Position numbers and translations under genes: made by a program
Assembly: GCF_000019725.1 (NCBI RefSeq)
Contig: NC_010502.1
Span: forward strand, 1-27,836
DNA: 27,836 bases
Source of the DNA: Methylobacterium radiotolerans JCM 2831
GTDB taxonomy: Bacteria > Pseudomonadota > Alphaproteobacteria > Rhizobiales > Beijerinckiaceae
Direction: 5' to 3'
Shown here: positions 6,234 to 13,667 of the stretch, piece by piece
How positions within the stretch are numbered: the stretch's first letter is position 1
Layout: the number at the start of each line of letters is the position of its first letter
Notes under the pieces: generated by a model
Databases searched by the model: none
What the model saw: the letters and a program-made list of their open reading frames with translations, nothing else
What the model was told of the DNA's origin: nothing

Positions 6234-6560
6234 ATGGCGAAGACGAGACGAGAGTTCACACCCGAGTTCAAACGCGAAGCGGTCGCCCTGCTGGAGAGCA
6301 GCGGCCGGCCACAGATGCAGGTCGCGGCCGAGCTTGGGATCCAGCCCTCGATGCTGAGGCAGTGGCGTGCCACGCTGAACGGGGCCTCACCCGGGCCGCG
6401 GTCTGCTGGATCGACGGGCGCCTCGCCACCAAGCCCGGTTGCGTCCCCGTCCGATCAGGCCGCCGAGATCGCCCGACTGCGGCGGGAGCTCGACCGCACG
6501 CGTATGGAGCGCGACGTACTAAAAAAAGCTATCGGCATCTTCGCGGAGATGCCCAAGTGA
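6234..6560 (+). CDS. IS3-family transposase OrfA
   Basis: A 108-residue protein starting MAKTRREFTPEFKREAVALL, the standard OrfA helix-turn-helix that recognises the IS ends. A Pro/Ser/Ala linker follows, then a leucine-zipper-like helix (EIARLRRELDRTRMERDVLK) used for multimerisation. The run of seven A at 6521-6527 in the codons CTA-AAA-AAA is a classic -1 slippage site. Ribosomes that slip continue into OrfB to give the OrfAB transposase, while non-slipping ones stop at 6560. The start is 37 bp inside the left inverted repeat. Confidence 0.9.
   Translation: MAKTRREFTPEFKREAVALLESSGRPQMQVAAELGIQPSMLRQWRATLNGASPGPRSAGSTGASPPSPVASPSDQAAEIARLRRELDRTRMERDVLKKAIGIFAEMPK
6521..6527 (+). promoter_or_regulatory. 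A7 programmed -1 frameshift site
   Basis: Seven adenines followed by G, positioned so that a -1 shift joins orfA (frame of 6234) to orfB (frame of 6557). IS3-family elements normally make their active OrfAB transposase this way. Slippage is inferred from the sequence layout. Confidence 0.75.
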
Positions 6561-7417
6561 CCTTCGCCTTCATCGAGCAGCATGCGCGGACCTGGCCGGT
6601 GCGTCTCATGTGCCGCGTGCTCGGAGTCTCACCCAGCGGCTTCTACGGATGGCGGTCACGGCCTGAGAGCGCCCGCTCGGCCTCCAATCGCCAACTCCTG
6701 GACGACGTCCGGCGCATCCATGCCGCCCACCACCGACGCTATGGTGCCCCACGCGTGCATGCCGCTCTGCGAGCCGAGGGCCGGTCCGTCAGCCGCGGGC
6801 GGGTGGAGCGTCTCATGCGCCGGCATGGCATTCGTGCGCTGGCGGGGCGTCGGTTCCGGCCCTGTACGACCGACAGCCGTCACGATCTCCCCATCGCGCC
6901 CAATCTCCTCAAGCAGGACTTCTCAGCCGCGCGACCCGACACGGTCTGGCTGGCCGATATCACCTACCTGCCGACCGGCGAGGGCTGGCTGTACTTGGCC
7001 GCTGTCCTCGATCTGGCCACGCGCAAGATCGTCGGTTGGTCGATGCGCGATCACATGCGCGCCGAGCTGAGCGTCGCGGCATTGATGATGGCCGCCCAGC
7101 GGCAGCGGCCGGCCGCCGGGCTCATCTGCCACTCGGATCGCGGCAGCCAGTACGCGGCCGAGGCCTATCGGAAGCAGCTCGCCGCAATGGGGGCCAGGCC
7201 GTCCATGAGTCGGAGCGCCTGTTGCTACGATAACGCCCCGATGGAGAGCTTCTTCCACACGCTCAAGGTCGAGCTCGTCCATCAGCGACGATGGGCGACC
7301 CGGGATGAAGCGCGGCGCGATCTGTTCGCCTACATCGAGGGCTACTACAATCGGCAACGCATCCACTCGGCACTCGGCTATCTCACGCCCGAACAAGCCG
7401 AGAGGACCGCGAAATGA
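6557..7417 (+). CDS. IS3-family transposase OrfB (DDE catalytic subunit)
   Basis: 286 residues from GTG at 6557, whose GTGA overlaps the orfA stop; in practice it is probably made as an OrfAB fusion. The HTH_21-like part (RRYGAPRVHAALRAEG) is followed by the rve integrase core. The first Asp is in WLADITYLPT, the second in HSDRGSQY, and the Glu in NAPMESFFHTLK. The C-terminal YIEGYYNRQRIHSALGYLTP is the usual IS3 ending. All three catalytic residues are present and there is no internal stop, so the element could be active. Confidence 0.92.
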   Translation: MTFAFIEQHARTWPVRLMCRVLGVSPSGFYGWRSRPESARSASNRQLLDDVRRIHAAHHRRYGAPRVHAALRAEGRSVSRGRVERLMRRHGIRALAGRRFRPCTTDSRHDLPIAPNLLKQDFSAARPDTVWLADITYLPTGEGWLYLAAVLDLATRKIVGWSMRDHMRAELSVAALMMAAQRQRPAAGLICHSDRGSQYAAEAYRKQLAAMGARPSMSRSACCYDNAPMESFFHTLKVELVHQRRWATRDEARRDLFAYIEGYYNRQRIHSALGYLTPEQAERTAK

Positions 7418-8252
7418 TCTCCCTGTGTCCGCGACACCGAGGGAGGATCAAATCGAGCAGCCACGCCACGGGTCGCCACGCGACCACCCGGCGCAGCAGG
7501 CGGCGGCAGACCAGCGCCGCTAGCCCGGCCCCGAGCATCAGCCAGGCCGGCCCCCAGGCGATGAGCCACTCGCGCAAGCTCAGGTAGATCACCGCGGGAA
7601 CCCCGCCGACCGGCGCGACCGTACCCTCAGTCCAGAGTGGGACCTCGCAGTACCGCCGGTTCGACCCCGCCTCCGTCTTGAGCTGCGCCAGGGTGCAGAA
7701 CCGGCTCAGCTGATCCCGCAGGTCGGGGTTGGCCGCGACCAGCGCGAGCCACGCCGAGGCATCGGGGCGCTGTGACAGGCCCGCCCACCGCGCGTCCAGG
7801 CCGACGGTGTCCCTGTGTCCGAGCCAGTAGCCCGCGCCGCCGCACAGGATGCCGCAGCCCAGGGCGATCGCGGCCGCCCACAGGCCGAGCTCACGCGCCC
7901 GGGTCCGCTCCATGCGGGTGAGATGCGCAGCAGCAGCCGTCGCCACCGCCGCGCCGGTGCGCTCGGCGAGCGCAGCGTGGGCGGCCTCGACCCGGGCGCT
8001 GGCGGCCTCCGCCACCGGGCCCACCGCCCGGGCCGCGGCCTGCTCGACGCGCTCGGGCACCGTATCGAGCGCCGCCGGGATGGTCCGGGCGGCCTGCTCC
8101 AGCAGACCACCGACCGCGAGATACACCACGGTTGGGTCGTCGGGCGTGAGGCCGATATCCATCATCCGCCGCCACGCCAGGTCCCGGGTCGCCGGATCGA
8201 GGCCGAGCGCCTGGGCCGCCCGGTCGAAGTTGAGCTTGGCGTTGGGATGCAT
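7383..8252 (-). CDS. Membrane protein with C-terminus replaced by IS3
   Basis: 289 residues from ATG at 8252, preceded by GAGGGG. Residues 1-120 form a soluble, Ala-rich helical region (EQAAARAVGPVAEAASARVE), possibly a coiled coil. Membrane segments lie near 123-145 (LWAAAIALGCGILCGGAGYW) and 230-250 (WLIAWGPAWLMLGAGLAALV). A Cys-containing loop between them has FCTLAQ and RRYCEVP. From about residue 268 the frame runs through the IS3 right end (7450), so the last 22 residues are IS-derived and the native tail is lost. It starts 20 bp after the ParA-like gene, clearly as an operon. I cannot name the family; context suggests a plasmid transfer or maintenance accessory. Confidence 0.8.
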   Translation of the reverse strand: MHPNAKLNFDRAAQALGLDPATRDLAWRRMMDIGLTPDDPTVVYLAVGGLLEQAARTIPAALDTVPERVEQAAARAVGPVAEAASARVEAAHAALAERTGAAVATAAAAHLTRMERTRARELGLWAAAIALGCGILCGGAGYWLGHRDTVGLDARWAGLSQRPDASAWLALVAANPDLRDQLSRFCTLAQLKTEAGSNRRYCEVPLWTEGTVAPVGGVPAVIYLSLREWLIAWGPAWLMLGAGLAALVCRRLLRRVVAWRPVAWLLDLILPRCRGHREIISRSSRLVRA

Positions 8253-8272
8253 CGCGTGTCGGCTTTCGCCCC

Positions 8273-9103
8273 TCAGAGACCGAGCAGCGGGCGCAGGCGT
8301 TCGAACGCGACCGCGGACTCGCGCAGGTAGCGCGCGACGTGCGAGCGCTCGGCGATGGTCAGGCGCGGTGCATCGGCCGCGACCGCGAACGGCAGGGCGT
8401 CGGCGTCGATCTTGGCGAAGGTGCCGGCCGGCAGCGGCGGCAAGCTGATCTCCAGCCCGCCGAACTCCTCGAGCACGCGGCGGCGGACCTTGCCGCCGCG
8501 GCTCTCGCCGTTGCCGTCGACGTAGCCGTGCCAGAACGGAAAATCGGCCTCGGCCTTGCCCCAGCGCGTGTTGCGGATCGCGACGTGGTCGACCCGATCG
8601 CCAGCGAGCTCGATCCAGCGGGCGACTGACTGAGTGGCGGCGACCTCGGACGAGATCAGGTGCAGGACCACCGGGCGGTAGCCCTGACCGTCGAAGGCGG
8701 TGAGCAGGTCGTCGAGGCCCTCGCCCATGTCGGAGATCCGGGCGAGGTCGGCGAGGCTGCCGCCGGCGAGGTCGTGGACGATGAGCGGCTCGCCCGAGGC
8801 GACGCAGTTGAGCAGGGTGGCGCGCTGGTCGTCGGCGCGGATGTTGTAGTACCCGACGCCCACGGTGGGGTCTTGCTCCTCCAGGAGCTCGCCGGCCTCG
8901 TCCCGAGTGCCCAGGACGCGCAGGAGCCCGCCGACGCCGCCGTCGGCATCGTAGGCGGCCACCCGGGTGCCGCCCAGGCGCAGGTGCTCGACCAGGGTGC
9001 GCGCGGTGACGCTCTTGCCGACCCCGCCCTTCTCCGAGGTGATCAGGACGACGCGCTTCTGCCGCGAAGCGGCCGGCGTACGCGTCTGCTGTGTCCGTGC
9101 CAT
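8273..9103 (-). CDS. ParA/MinD-like P-loop ATPase
   Basis: 276 residues from ATG at 9103. A deviant Walker A ITSEKGGVGKSVTAR at about residues 21-35 carries the signature Lys of ParA/MinD ATPases. VAAYDADGG (about 50-58) and LIVHDLAGG (about 125) correspond to switch motifs. Unlike the par-locus ParA at 12302, it lies between a SprT-like protease and a membrane protein, with no adjacent centromere-binding partner. It may instead position or power a transfer or membrane complex, like TraL-type ATPases of conjugative plasmids. That role is inference. A TTG start at 9133 is possible but less likely. Confidence 0.85.
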   Translation of the reverse strand: MARTQQTRTPAASRQKRVVLITSEKGGVGKSVTARTLVEHLRLGGTRVAAYDADGGVGGLLRVLGTRDEAGELLEEQDPTVGVGYYNIRADDQRATLLNCVASGEPLIVHDLAGGSLADLARISDMGEGLDDLLTAFDGQGYRPVVLHLISSEVAATQSVARWIELAGDRVDHVAIRNTRWGKAEADFPFWHGYVDGNGESRGGKVRRRVLEEFGGLEISLPPLPAGTFAKIDADALPFAVAADAPRLTIAERSHVARYLRESAVAFERLRPLLGL

Positions 9104-9154
9104 GATGTCCTTCCGATCCGCTACGGTGGCCAAACGAGCTGCCAGGGGGCGCGT

Positions 9155-9967
9155 CTAAAGCTGCCCCACCACGAGGGGCACGGTGCAGACGCCACAGGCG
9201 AGCCGGGTCCCGGGCTTGGCCCAGGCGTTCACGCCGCAATCCGGGCAGGTGTACCGGGTCTTGCTCGCCGCCTTCTTCTCACGCGTCCCGCGCGCGGCTG
9301 CGTCGTCCGCGTCGACGTACGGCACGATCCCCCGGTGCAGGCCGAGCAGTTCGGCGCAGGCGCGCGCGAAGCGCCCGCCGGGTTCGACGAAGTGGCTGAC
9401 GCGCTGCCCCCACTCCTTGCCGCCCGGCTCACCGGTCGCGGACGGGATCAGTCCCACGGCCCGCATCATCCGCGCCCATTCGGCGTTGTGGTAGCTTGAC
9501 CGGGGCGGCGTGCCGAAATGCTCCTGCTCGAGGTGGACCATCTCGTGGACCAGCGTCGAGAGCGTCTCCTCGACGCTACGCTCGGCGAAATGGCTCGGGT
9601 TGAGCGCGATCTCGTCGGTGAGCCGGGAGCCGTCGCGCGCCGTGAAGCGCGCGTTGGCAAAGTAGCCGTAGGCTTTGCGCCTGCGCTGCAAGGTGATGAG
9701 ACAGTGCGGCAGTCGGCCCGAGAACAGGCGCGCGTTGAAGAACGCGAAGGCCTCGGTCAGCCCGCAATACGTCCCCGAGGTCGGGTCCGTTGTATCGTAC
9801 GATACAACGGCCACCGGTTCATCGGGGGACGGCAGCTCGCCGTCCAGGGTAGGATCGGAACGGGCAGATTCATCTTCAGGTTGTATCACGGCGCCACCTC
9901 GTGGGAGAGGTGAGACCGGTTCACGCCAGCCACGAAGGGCCCCGGTCTCAAGCGCCTGAAGAAGCAT
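9155..9967 (-). CDS. SprT-like zinc metallopeptidase
   Basis: Up to 270 residues. The SprT core begins at TYCGLTEAFAFFNARLFSG (about 66-84), reaches the zinc motif HEMVHLEQEH (141-150: HExxH plus a further His), and continues with YHNAEWARMMRAVGL. The C-terminal zinc ribbon has YTCPDCGVNAW and LACGVC. SprT/Spartan-like proteases act on DNA-bound or cross-linked proteins. Plasmid versions are of unknown role. The N-terminal 60 residues are poorly conserved in character: ATG at 9967 has AAGG directly against it, while GTG at 9889 has GGTGG at good spacing and may be the true start. A 24-bp perfect palindrome lies within codons 53-60. It heads the operon with the ParA-like and membrane-protein genes. 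Confidence 0.85.
   Translation of the reverse strand: MLLQALETGALRGWREPVSPLPRGGAVIQPEDESARSDPTLDGELPSPDEPVAVVSYDTTDPTSGTYCGLTEAFAFFNARLFSGRLPHCLITLQRRRKAYGYFANARFTARDGSRLTDEIALNPSHFAERSVEETLSTLVHEMVHLEQEHFGTPPRSSYHNAEWARMMRAVGLIPSATGEPGGKEWGQRVSHFVEPGGRFARACAELLGLHRGIVPYVDADDAAARGTREKKAASKTRYTCPDCGVNAWAKPGTRLACGVCTVPLVVGQL
9787..9810. promoter_or_regulatory. 24-bp perfect palindrome, candidate operator or parS-like site
   Basis: The half-site CCGTTGTATCGT is followed at once by its exact reverse complement. The half-site core GTTGTATC occurs again at 9880-9887, 91 bp away. A 24-bp perfect palindrome is not expected by chance in GC-rich coding DNA, so it is probably a protein-binding site for a dimeric regulator or a ParB-like protein. 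No ligand is known. Confidence 0.55.
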
Positions 9968-10530
9968 CCTTCAGCGATCGGGTAGACCGATCGGCTGGCT
10001 CATCCGCGTGCCGCCCACGAACGGGCTATCGGATGCCGGAGGCAAGGGGCGGGTCGGATCAGCCGTCCAGATCGGAGATTATCCCCGGACCGCCTCGCCG
10101 CCGCGCCGACACAGGCCGACCCGGAGGATGAGCGCCGCAGAGCAGCGCTGACTTCTCGAACTGCCGATCTCAGAGCAGCGGCAGCCCACAGCCCCAGCAT
10201 GTTCGTCGCCTGGGCCTCTCGCCGCTGCCACGAGGCGGCAGAGGCGTTCAAGCTGGTCGCGCCTGTCCAGGCATTCTCAGGGGCGGTTGTCCACAGCGGG
10301 GCCCCTGAGTCGGGCCGTGAGCCGGCGCTTGCGGTGTCCAGTTCCTCCGCCGCGCCGACCCTCACGCGACCGCCCGGCCTCAGGCGTCACGGGCTGGCCG
10401 GTGGGAACTGGCCCACGGTCGCCTGTCGTCGCGCGCTTGCCCGCCGCGAGGCCGTGTGGTGTCGCGAACGCCTCGGACCCCTGGCGGGAAGAGGCGCTCG
10501 TGTAGCAGCCCCAGACCGCGCTGTCGCCAA
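9968..10530. other. Gene-poor stretch upstream of the SprT cluster
   Basis: GC-rich DNA with only Arg/Ser/Ala-rich shadow frames and no convincing gene. The one notable element is the inverted repeat at 10276-10309, which encloses a DnaA-box-like sequence. The rest shows no repeat or terminator that I can support. Confidence 0.4.
10276..10309. promoter_or_regulatory. Inverted repeat enclosing a DnaA-box-like 9-mer
   Basis: CTCAGGGGC (10276-10284) and GCCCCTGAG (10301-10309) are perfect inverted repeats around 16 nt that contain TTGTCCACA. This differs from the DnaA box TTATCCACA at one base. It could be part of a replication origin, as the candidate initiator and par genes follow within 2 kb. 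A single box is weak evidence. Confidence 0.35.
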
Positions 10531-10740
10531 TCAGCCCACGCGGATTCTGTCAGCCTGCAGGCGCTCGGCCTCGGCTCGCCATGCATCGCGTTCGGCCTGG
10601 AGCACCTCGAGGCGGGCATGCAGGTGGCCGGCGTCGATGGCGGTCTCCATCAGCATGTCCTGGGCGGCGCCAAGTTGCTGGCGCAGCTCGGCGTTCTCGG
10701 TGGCGAGGACGAGGAGGAGTGCGGCCACATCATCGCCCAT
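10531..10740 (-). CDS. Small coiled-coil protein
   Basis: A 69-residue protein that is almost entirely a heptad-repeat helix: VLATENAELRQQLGAAQDML, then HLHARLEVLQAERDAWRAEA. It begins MGDDVAALLL. It should form a parallel coiled coil. No family or function is recognised. It lies 93 bp after the end of the winged-helix gene on the same strand and may be its partner in replication or regulation. The overlapping frames are Arg/Pro-rich shadows. Confidence 0.65.
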   Translation of the reverse strand: MGDDVAALLLVLATENAELRQQLGAAQDMLMETAIDAGHLHARLEVLQAERDAWRAEAERLQADRIRVG

Positions 10741-10833
10741 CCGCGCTCCTGCGCCGGGAATCCGAGCGGGCGCGTCTACGCGCGTGCGGCTGCGGCTTCA
10801 ACCGCGTTCGTCAGACCGGCCGGTCTCAGACCG

Positions 10834-11823
10834 TCAGCGCATGGCTCGGCCGGTGCCACGACCCGCGCGGATTCTCGAAGGGGTCGCTCGGGCGAGGTCG
10901 CCCGCTGCCTCCCGGCAGCCTTTCTTCGACTCCGTTTTCCCCGATTCTGACAGGACTAGAACTTTGGTAGGCGTGCGGTTCGCGGATTTGCACCCTCCCC
11001 CCTGGTTCAGGGTTGCAGGGGCCTGCTCATTTCTGGGCACATTCTTCCGCGCCAGCCGCAGCCACGCCGCCCACTCACGCGAGACGATGCGCACGATGTT
11101 GGTGTCGTTGCGGAAGCCGGTGATGCGCCGCTCCTCTACCGTCACCAGCCCGAGCTTCACGGCCTCCCGGATGGCGTTGCGCACGGTGGTCTCGGCGACG
11201 CCGACGATCGCCGCGAGGTGCCCGACGGCAAGGCGGCAATCTTTCCTGCGCACAGTCTCAGCCGCCACCAGGGCGAGGACCGCCTGCTCGGCCAACGTAA
11301 ACCGGGCCGCGAGCCCCGGCGGGAGCCGCCCCGAGGCGGCCCAGCGGCGACGGCGCTCCATCGAGGCGTCCGTGCGTGGGTGCGAGCCGACGCCCGGTCT
11401 CCTGGCGCTGTTATGGGATGCTCCGACTGTACCCAGGCTTGCCATAGGCTTTGGTGAATGCGGACCTGAAATATGGGCTGTGCCCACATTTGAGGCCGCC
11501 GGACTCGGCGAGTTCAAAACCTGACTGACCGACAAGTTTTCGCGCCGCTGCGGCGCAGAAATGGTGCGCGCCTCGATCAGCCCTGACAGAGCTTCTGCCT
11601 CCGCCTCTGTGATCTTCCCTTCCCCGTAGGCGCGCCAGAGCGCAGCCGTCACGACCGGCAGCGCGGCTTGGGGGACAATTTCCACCTGCCGGCGGATCTC
11701 CTCAGCAAACATCGTCCTGGCCCTTCGCAGGGCCGCGGCAGAGCAAGGGGCGCCCGCTAATTGGGTACCCTTTCCACAAGGCACGACTTCATCGTTGCGG
11801 GAATTGGCGTTCCCGCTTGACAC
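10834..11823 (-). CDS. Winged-helix DNA-binding protein, candidate replication initiator
   Basis: 329 residues from GTG at 11823; ATG at 11712 (MFAEEIRRQVEIVPQAALPV, with AGGA just upstream) is an attractive alternative giving 292 residues. An N-terminal acidic helical part has GKITEAEAEALSGLIEA. A disordered Ser/Pro linker follows. A winged helix lies at about 165-245: GLAARFTLAEQAVLALVAAE, HLAAIVGVAETTVRNAIREA, then VKLGLVTVEERRITGFRNDT. The tail is basic. This resembles plasmid-borne helix-turn-helix proteins next to parA in Methylobacterium-type replicons. With no other Rep gene in the window it is a candidate initiator, but a transcriptional regulator is equally possible. It is divergent from parA across a repeat-rich 480-bp region. 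Confidence 0.7.
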   Translation of the reverse strand: MSSGNANSRNDEVVPCGKGTQLAGAPCSAAALRRARTMFAEEIRRQVEIVPQAALPVVTAALWRAYGEGKITEAEAEALSGLIEARTISAPQRRENLSVSQVLNSPSPAASNVGTAHISGPHSPKPMASLGTVGASHNSARRPGVGSHPRTDASMERRRRWAASGRLPPGLAARFTLAEQAVLALVAAETVRRKDCRLAVGHLAAIVGVAETTVRNAIREAVKLGLVTVEERRITGFRNDTNIVRIVSREWAAWLRLARKNVPRNEQAPATLNQGGGCKSANRTPTKVLVLSESGKTESKKGCREAAGDLARATPSRIRAGRGTGRAMR

Positions 11824-12301
11824 CCGAGGGCGCCATGTGGCTTGTGAGGAGTTGCTTGATGGCTCTCACAGCCACTTCGATTTCGCGGGCTCCTCGTTTG
11901 GCGACGGGGGGCCCGTAGTCGTTTCAGGGTCTCGTTTCCGCGGCGATCATCTCCCTCACCAGCTCACGACTCGACCAATCAAGCGTAGCTGGGATCGCTC
12001 ATGTCGTCCGGGTGACGCTGCTAAGTCAACGTCGCGACCTGCACGGGTTCGTCGACACCCTATAGCCCTGAGGGGCAGATGACCCTTAAACCATCTGCCC
12101 ATTCGAACCTACGCCCCGATGCCCCTCAGTCCTGTTGCCCATGGGCCCATCCGCCCAGATGAGCCCATGGGCGTATGGTCATTTACCCCTGAGACCAAAA
12201 GGGGTTTTGCCCTTCGGGGCACTCGGGTTAAAGCTTCGTTGACCATTTGGGCTTCAGCTCGCTTGGGGGCTGGGGAAGGCGAGCAAGAGGGAACTGGGGC
12301 A
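11824..12301. promoter_or_regulatory. Candidate par centromere/operator and origin region
   Basis: An intergenic region between the divergent winged-helix gene and parA. It holds an inverted repeat GGGCAGATG/CATCTGCCC (12073-12081, 12092-12100). Two copies of the palindrome GCCCATGGGC lie 26 bp apart (12137-12146, 12163-12172). GCCCAT also occurs at 12098 and 12145, and CGCCCAGATG lies between. A GCCC-TTCG-GGGC hairpin sits near 12210-12221. In type Ib partition systems the centromere lies upstream of parA, so this clustering fits a parC/parS-like site that also acts as an operator. The assignment is inferred. Confidence 0.5.
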
Positions 12302-12961
12302 ATGGCTGTCATCAGCGTATGCAGCACCAAGGGCGGAGTCGGTAAGACGACGCTCGTGATCTGTCTGGCGGACGCCTATGCACGGCAGGGGGGTAGCGTC
12401 GCGATCATCGACGCCGACCCAAACGGGCATGTGGCTTCCTGGCGCGAGCGGGCCGGAGAGGACTGTAGCGTCGATGTCATCGCCGACGTGACGGAGAAGA
12501 CGGTACTAGACCGGATCTCCGATGCCGCCTCACGCTACAGCCTTGTGTTCGTGGATCTAGAAGGCGCGGCTTCGCAGGCTGTTACGTACGCCATCGCGGA
12601 GAGCGACCTTGTGCTGATCCCGTCAAAGGTGTCGGGCATGGACCTTCAGGAGGTGTTCCGCACGTACGAGGTCGTGCAGCGCGCGGAGAAGATGCTGCGC
12701 CGGCCGATCCCAGCTCGGGTCGCACTCACGCAGATGTCACCCCTGCAGAGCCGCGTGGCACAGCATGCTCGGCAGGAAATCCAGTCCGCCAGCATCCCAG
12801 TCTTGCGTACCGAGGTCATCCAGCGCGCCGCCTACCAGAGCATCCACTTCACCGGCGCGACGCCCGCCCACCCGAATGGCGACCCGAAGGCCTTACAGGA
12901 AGTTGCCGGCGCGCTCGGCGAGCTCCTCGAAGTCCTCTCTGTTCAACAGGAAGCGGCCTGA
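12302..12961 (+). CDS. parA: ParA-family partition ATPase
   Basis: A 219-residue protein starting MAVISVCSTKGGVGKTTLVI. A deviant Walker A (STKGGVGKTT) lies at residues 8-17. AIIDADPNGHVASW (about 37) and LVFVDLEGAAS (about 80) complete the ATPase core. LIPSKVSGMDLQEV matches the ParA switch region. Its short length without an N-terminal helix-turn-helix is the type Ib class. There ParA makes dynamic patterns on the nucleoid and a small ribbon-helix-helix partner represses the operon and binds the centromere. I chose 12302 because KGGVGKTT sits at the N-terminus as usual. A frame extending to 12119 would encode the repeat region. The next gene starts 6 bp downstream. Confidence 0.9.
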   Translation: MAVISVCSTKGGVGKTTLVICLADAYARQGGSVAIIDADPNGHVASWRERAGEDCSVDVIADVTEKTVLDRISDAASRYSLVFVDLEGAASQAVTYAIAESDLVLIPSKVSGMDLQEVFRTYEVVQRAEKMLRRPIPARVALTQMSPLQSRVAQHARQEIQSASIPVLRTEVIQRAAYQSIHFTGATPAHPNGDPKALQEVAGALGELLEVLSVQQEAA

Positions 12962-12966
12962 GCGCG

Positions 12967-13371
12967 ATGATGAAGCCCGCCTTCCAGCCGGCGCCGCGCC
13001 CGCGGCCCCGCATCACACCCGAAGATGCCCAGCAGCTCGCCGTAGCCACCAGCGATCTGGGTTTTACCCGGCCCTCGTCTGCGCCCGAAGCGCAGGCAGA
13101 GAAACCCACGATGCCATCAGCCGAGCCCGCGTCCGCGGCAGCTCCAACAGCCCCGGTTGCCCAAGAACCCAAATCCCCTCTTGCCCCTGTTGCTTCCACC
13201 AAGGGCACAGCTCTCAAATTCGAGGTCCCGGATCAGGTGTGGACAGCGCTGCGACAGGAGGCGTTGAACCGCCGGGTCACAGTAAAGTACCTAGTTTTGG
13301 AGGCCCTCGCTGCGAAGGGCTACAGCGTCGATCTGGCTGCGGTACCCGAGGATGGGAGACGCCTGCGATGA
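12967..13371 (+). CDS. ParA partner, ribbon-helix-helix-like centromere-binding protein
   Basis: A 134-residue protein. Residues 1-75 are a Pro/Ala-rich, low-complexity arm. The C-terminal 55 residues (LKFEVPDQVWTALRQEALNR, then RVTVKYLVLEALAAKGYSVD) have the beta-strand/helix/helix pattern of ribbon-helix-helix proteins. The position directly after a type Ib parA indicates the ParB/ParG-type role: binding the upstream repeats and stimulating ParA ATPase through the flexible arm. Sequence identity to named ParG/ParB families is not evident to me, so the call rests on context and fold pattern. Its stop overlaps a possible 28-codon ORF. Confidence 0.75.
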   Translation: MMKPAFQPAPRPRPRITPEDAQQLAVATSDLGFTRPSSAPEAQAEKPTMPSAEPASAAAPTAPVAQEPKSPLAPVASTKGTALKFEVPDQVWTALRQEALNRRVTVKYLVLEALAAKGYSVDLAAVPEDGRRLR

Positions 13372-13454
13372 TCGAGGCAGCTCCTGTTGCGATCGTTGCA
13401 GTGGCATTGAGCGCCGCGGCCGCTGGCGTAGTGCGCGGGCCCGGGTCCAAATAA
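13368..13454 (+). CDS. Possible 28-residue hydrophobic peptide overlapping the par operon
   Basis: ATGA at 13368-13371 overlaps the stop of the parA partner gene. The ORF encodes MIEAAPVAIVAVALSAAAAG and ends VVRGPGSK. It would be one membrane-spanning helix with a basic tail. The overlap suggests translational coupling, but a GC-rich region can yield such an Ala/Val run by chance. No family is recognised. Confidence 0.35.
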   Translation: MIEAAPVAIVAVALSAAAAGVVRGPGSK

Positions 13455-13667
13455 TCACTGCCGGCTTTCTCATCAGCTTGTCGGGCGTATCCGCCGGGAT
13501 CGGGCTCGCCGTCGCCACTCTGAAGCGGGTGTCGACGCGACCAATGCGACCAGGACGGCAAGCGCCCTCCAGGGTACAGCGCTCCTGTGTCGCCACCTGA
13601 GAATAGCGGATCAGGCAGCGGGTAGGGCGTTCGCATAAGGGCACGACACTGTTGGCGAAGTGAGCGG

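Larger units (their letters stand above)
6172..7450 (+). mobile_element. IS3-family insertion sequence, apparently intact
   Basis: A 1279-bp element bounded by 26-bp terminal inverted repeats beginning TGATCCTCCCTCGG. The arms at 6172-6197 and 7425-7450 differ at one position. It carries orfA, orfB in the -1 frame, an A7 slippery tract and a complete DDE triad. No target duplication is seen: the left flank ends CTTC and the right flank starts AATC. The left neighbour (istA remnant) and right neighbour (truncated membrane-protein gene) are unrelated, so the element probably marks a recombination or deletion junction. Confidence 0.9.

Noticed and set aside
8253..9239. Extension of the membrane-protein frame upstream over the ParA-like gene
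   Set aside because: The extension is Arg/Pro/Gly-rich shadow sequence. The real start with a ribosome site is ATG at 8252.
10199..11524. 441-residue plus-strand frame
   Set aside because: Arg/Ser/Ala-rich shadow opposite the winged-helix gene and a non-coding stretch. It has no motif, and the minus strand holds the better gene.
12119..12301. Longer parA start
   Set aside because: It would encode the palindrome-rich regulatory region. The ParA P-loop normally lies within the first 20 residues, as it does from 12302.
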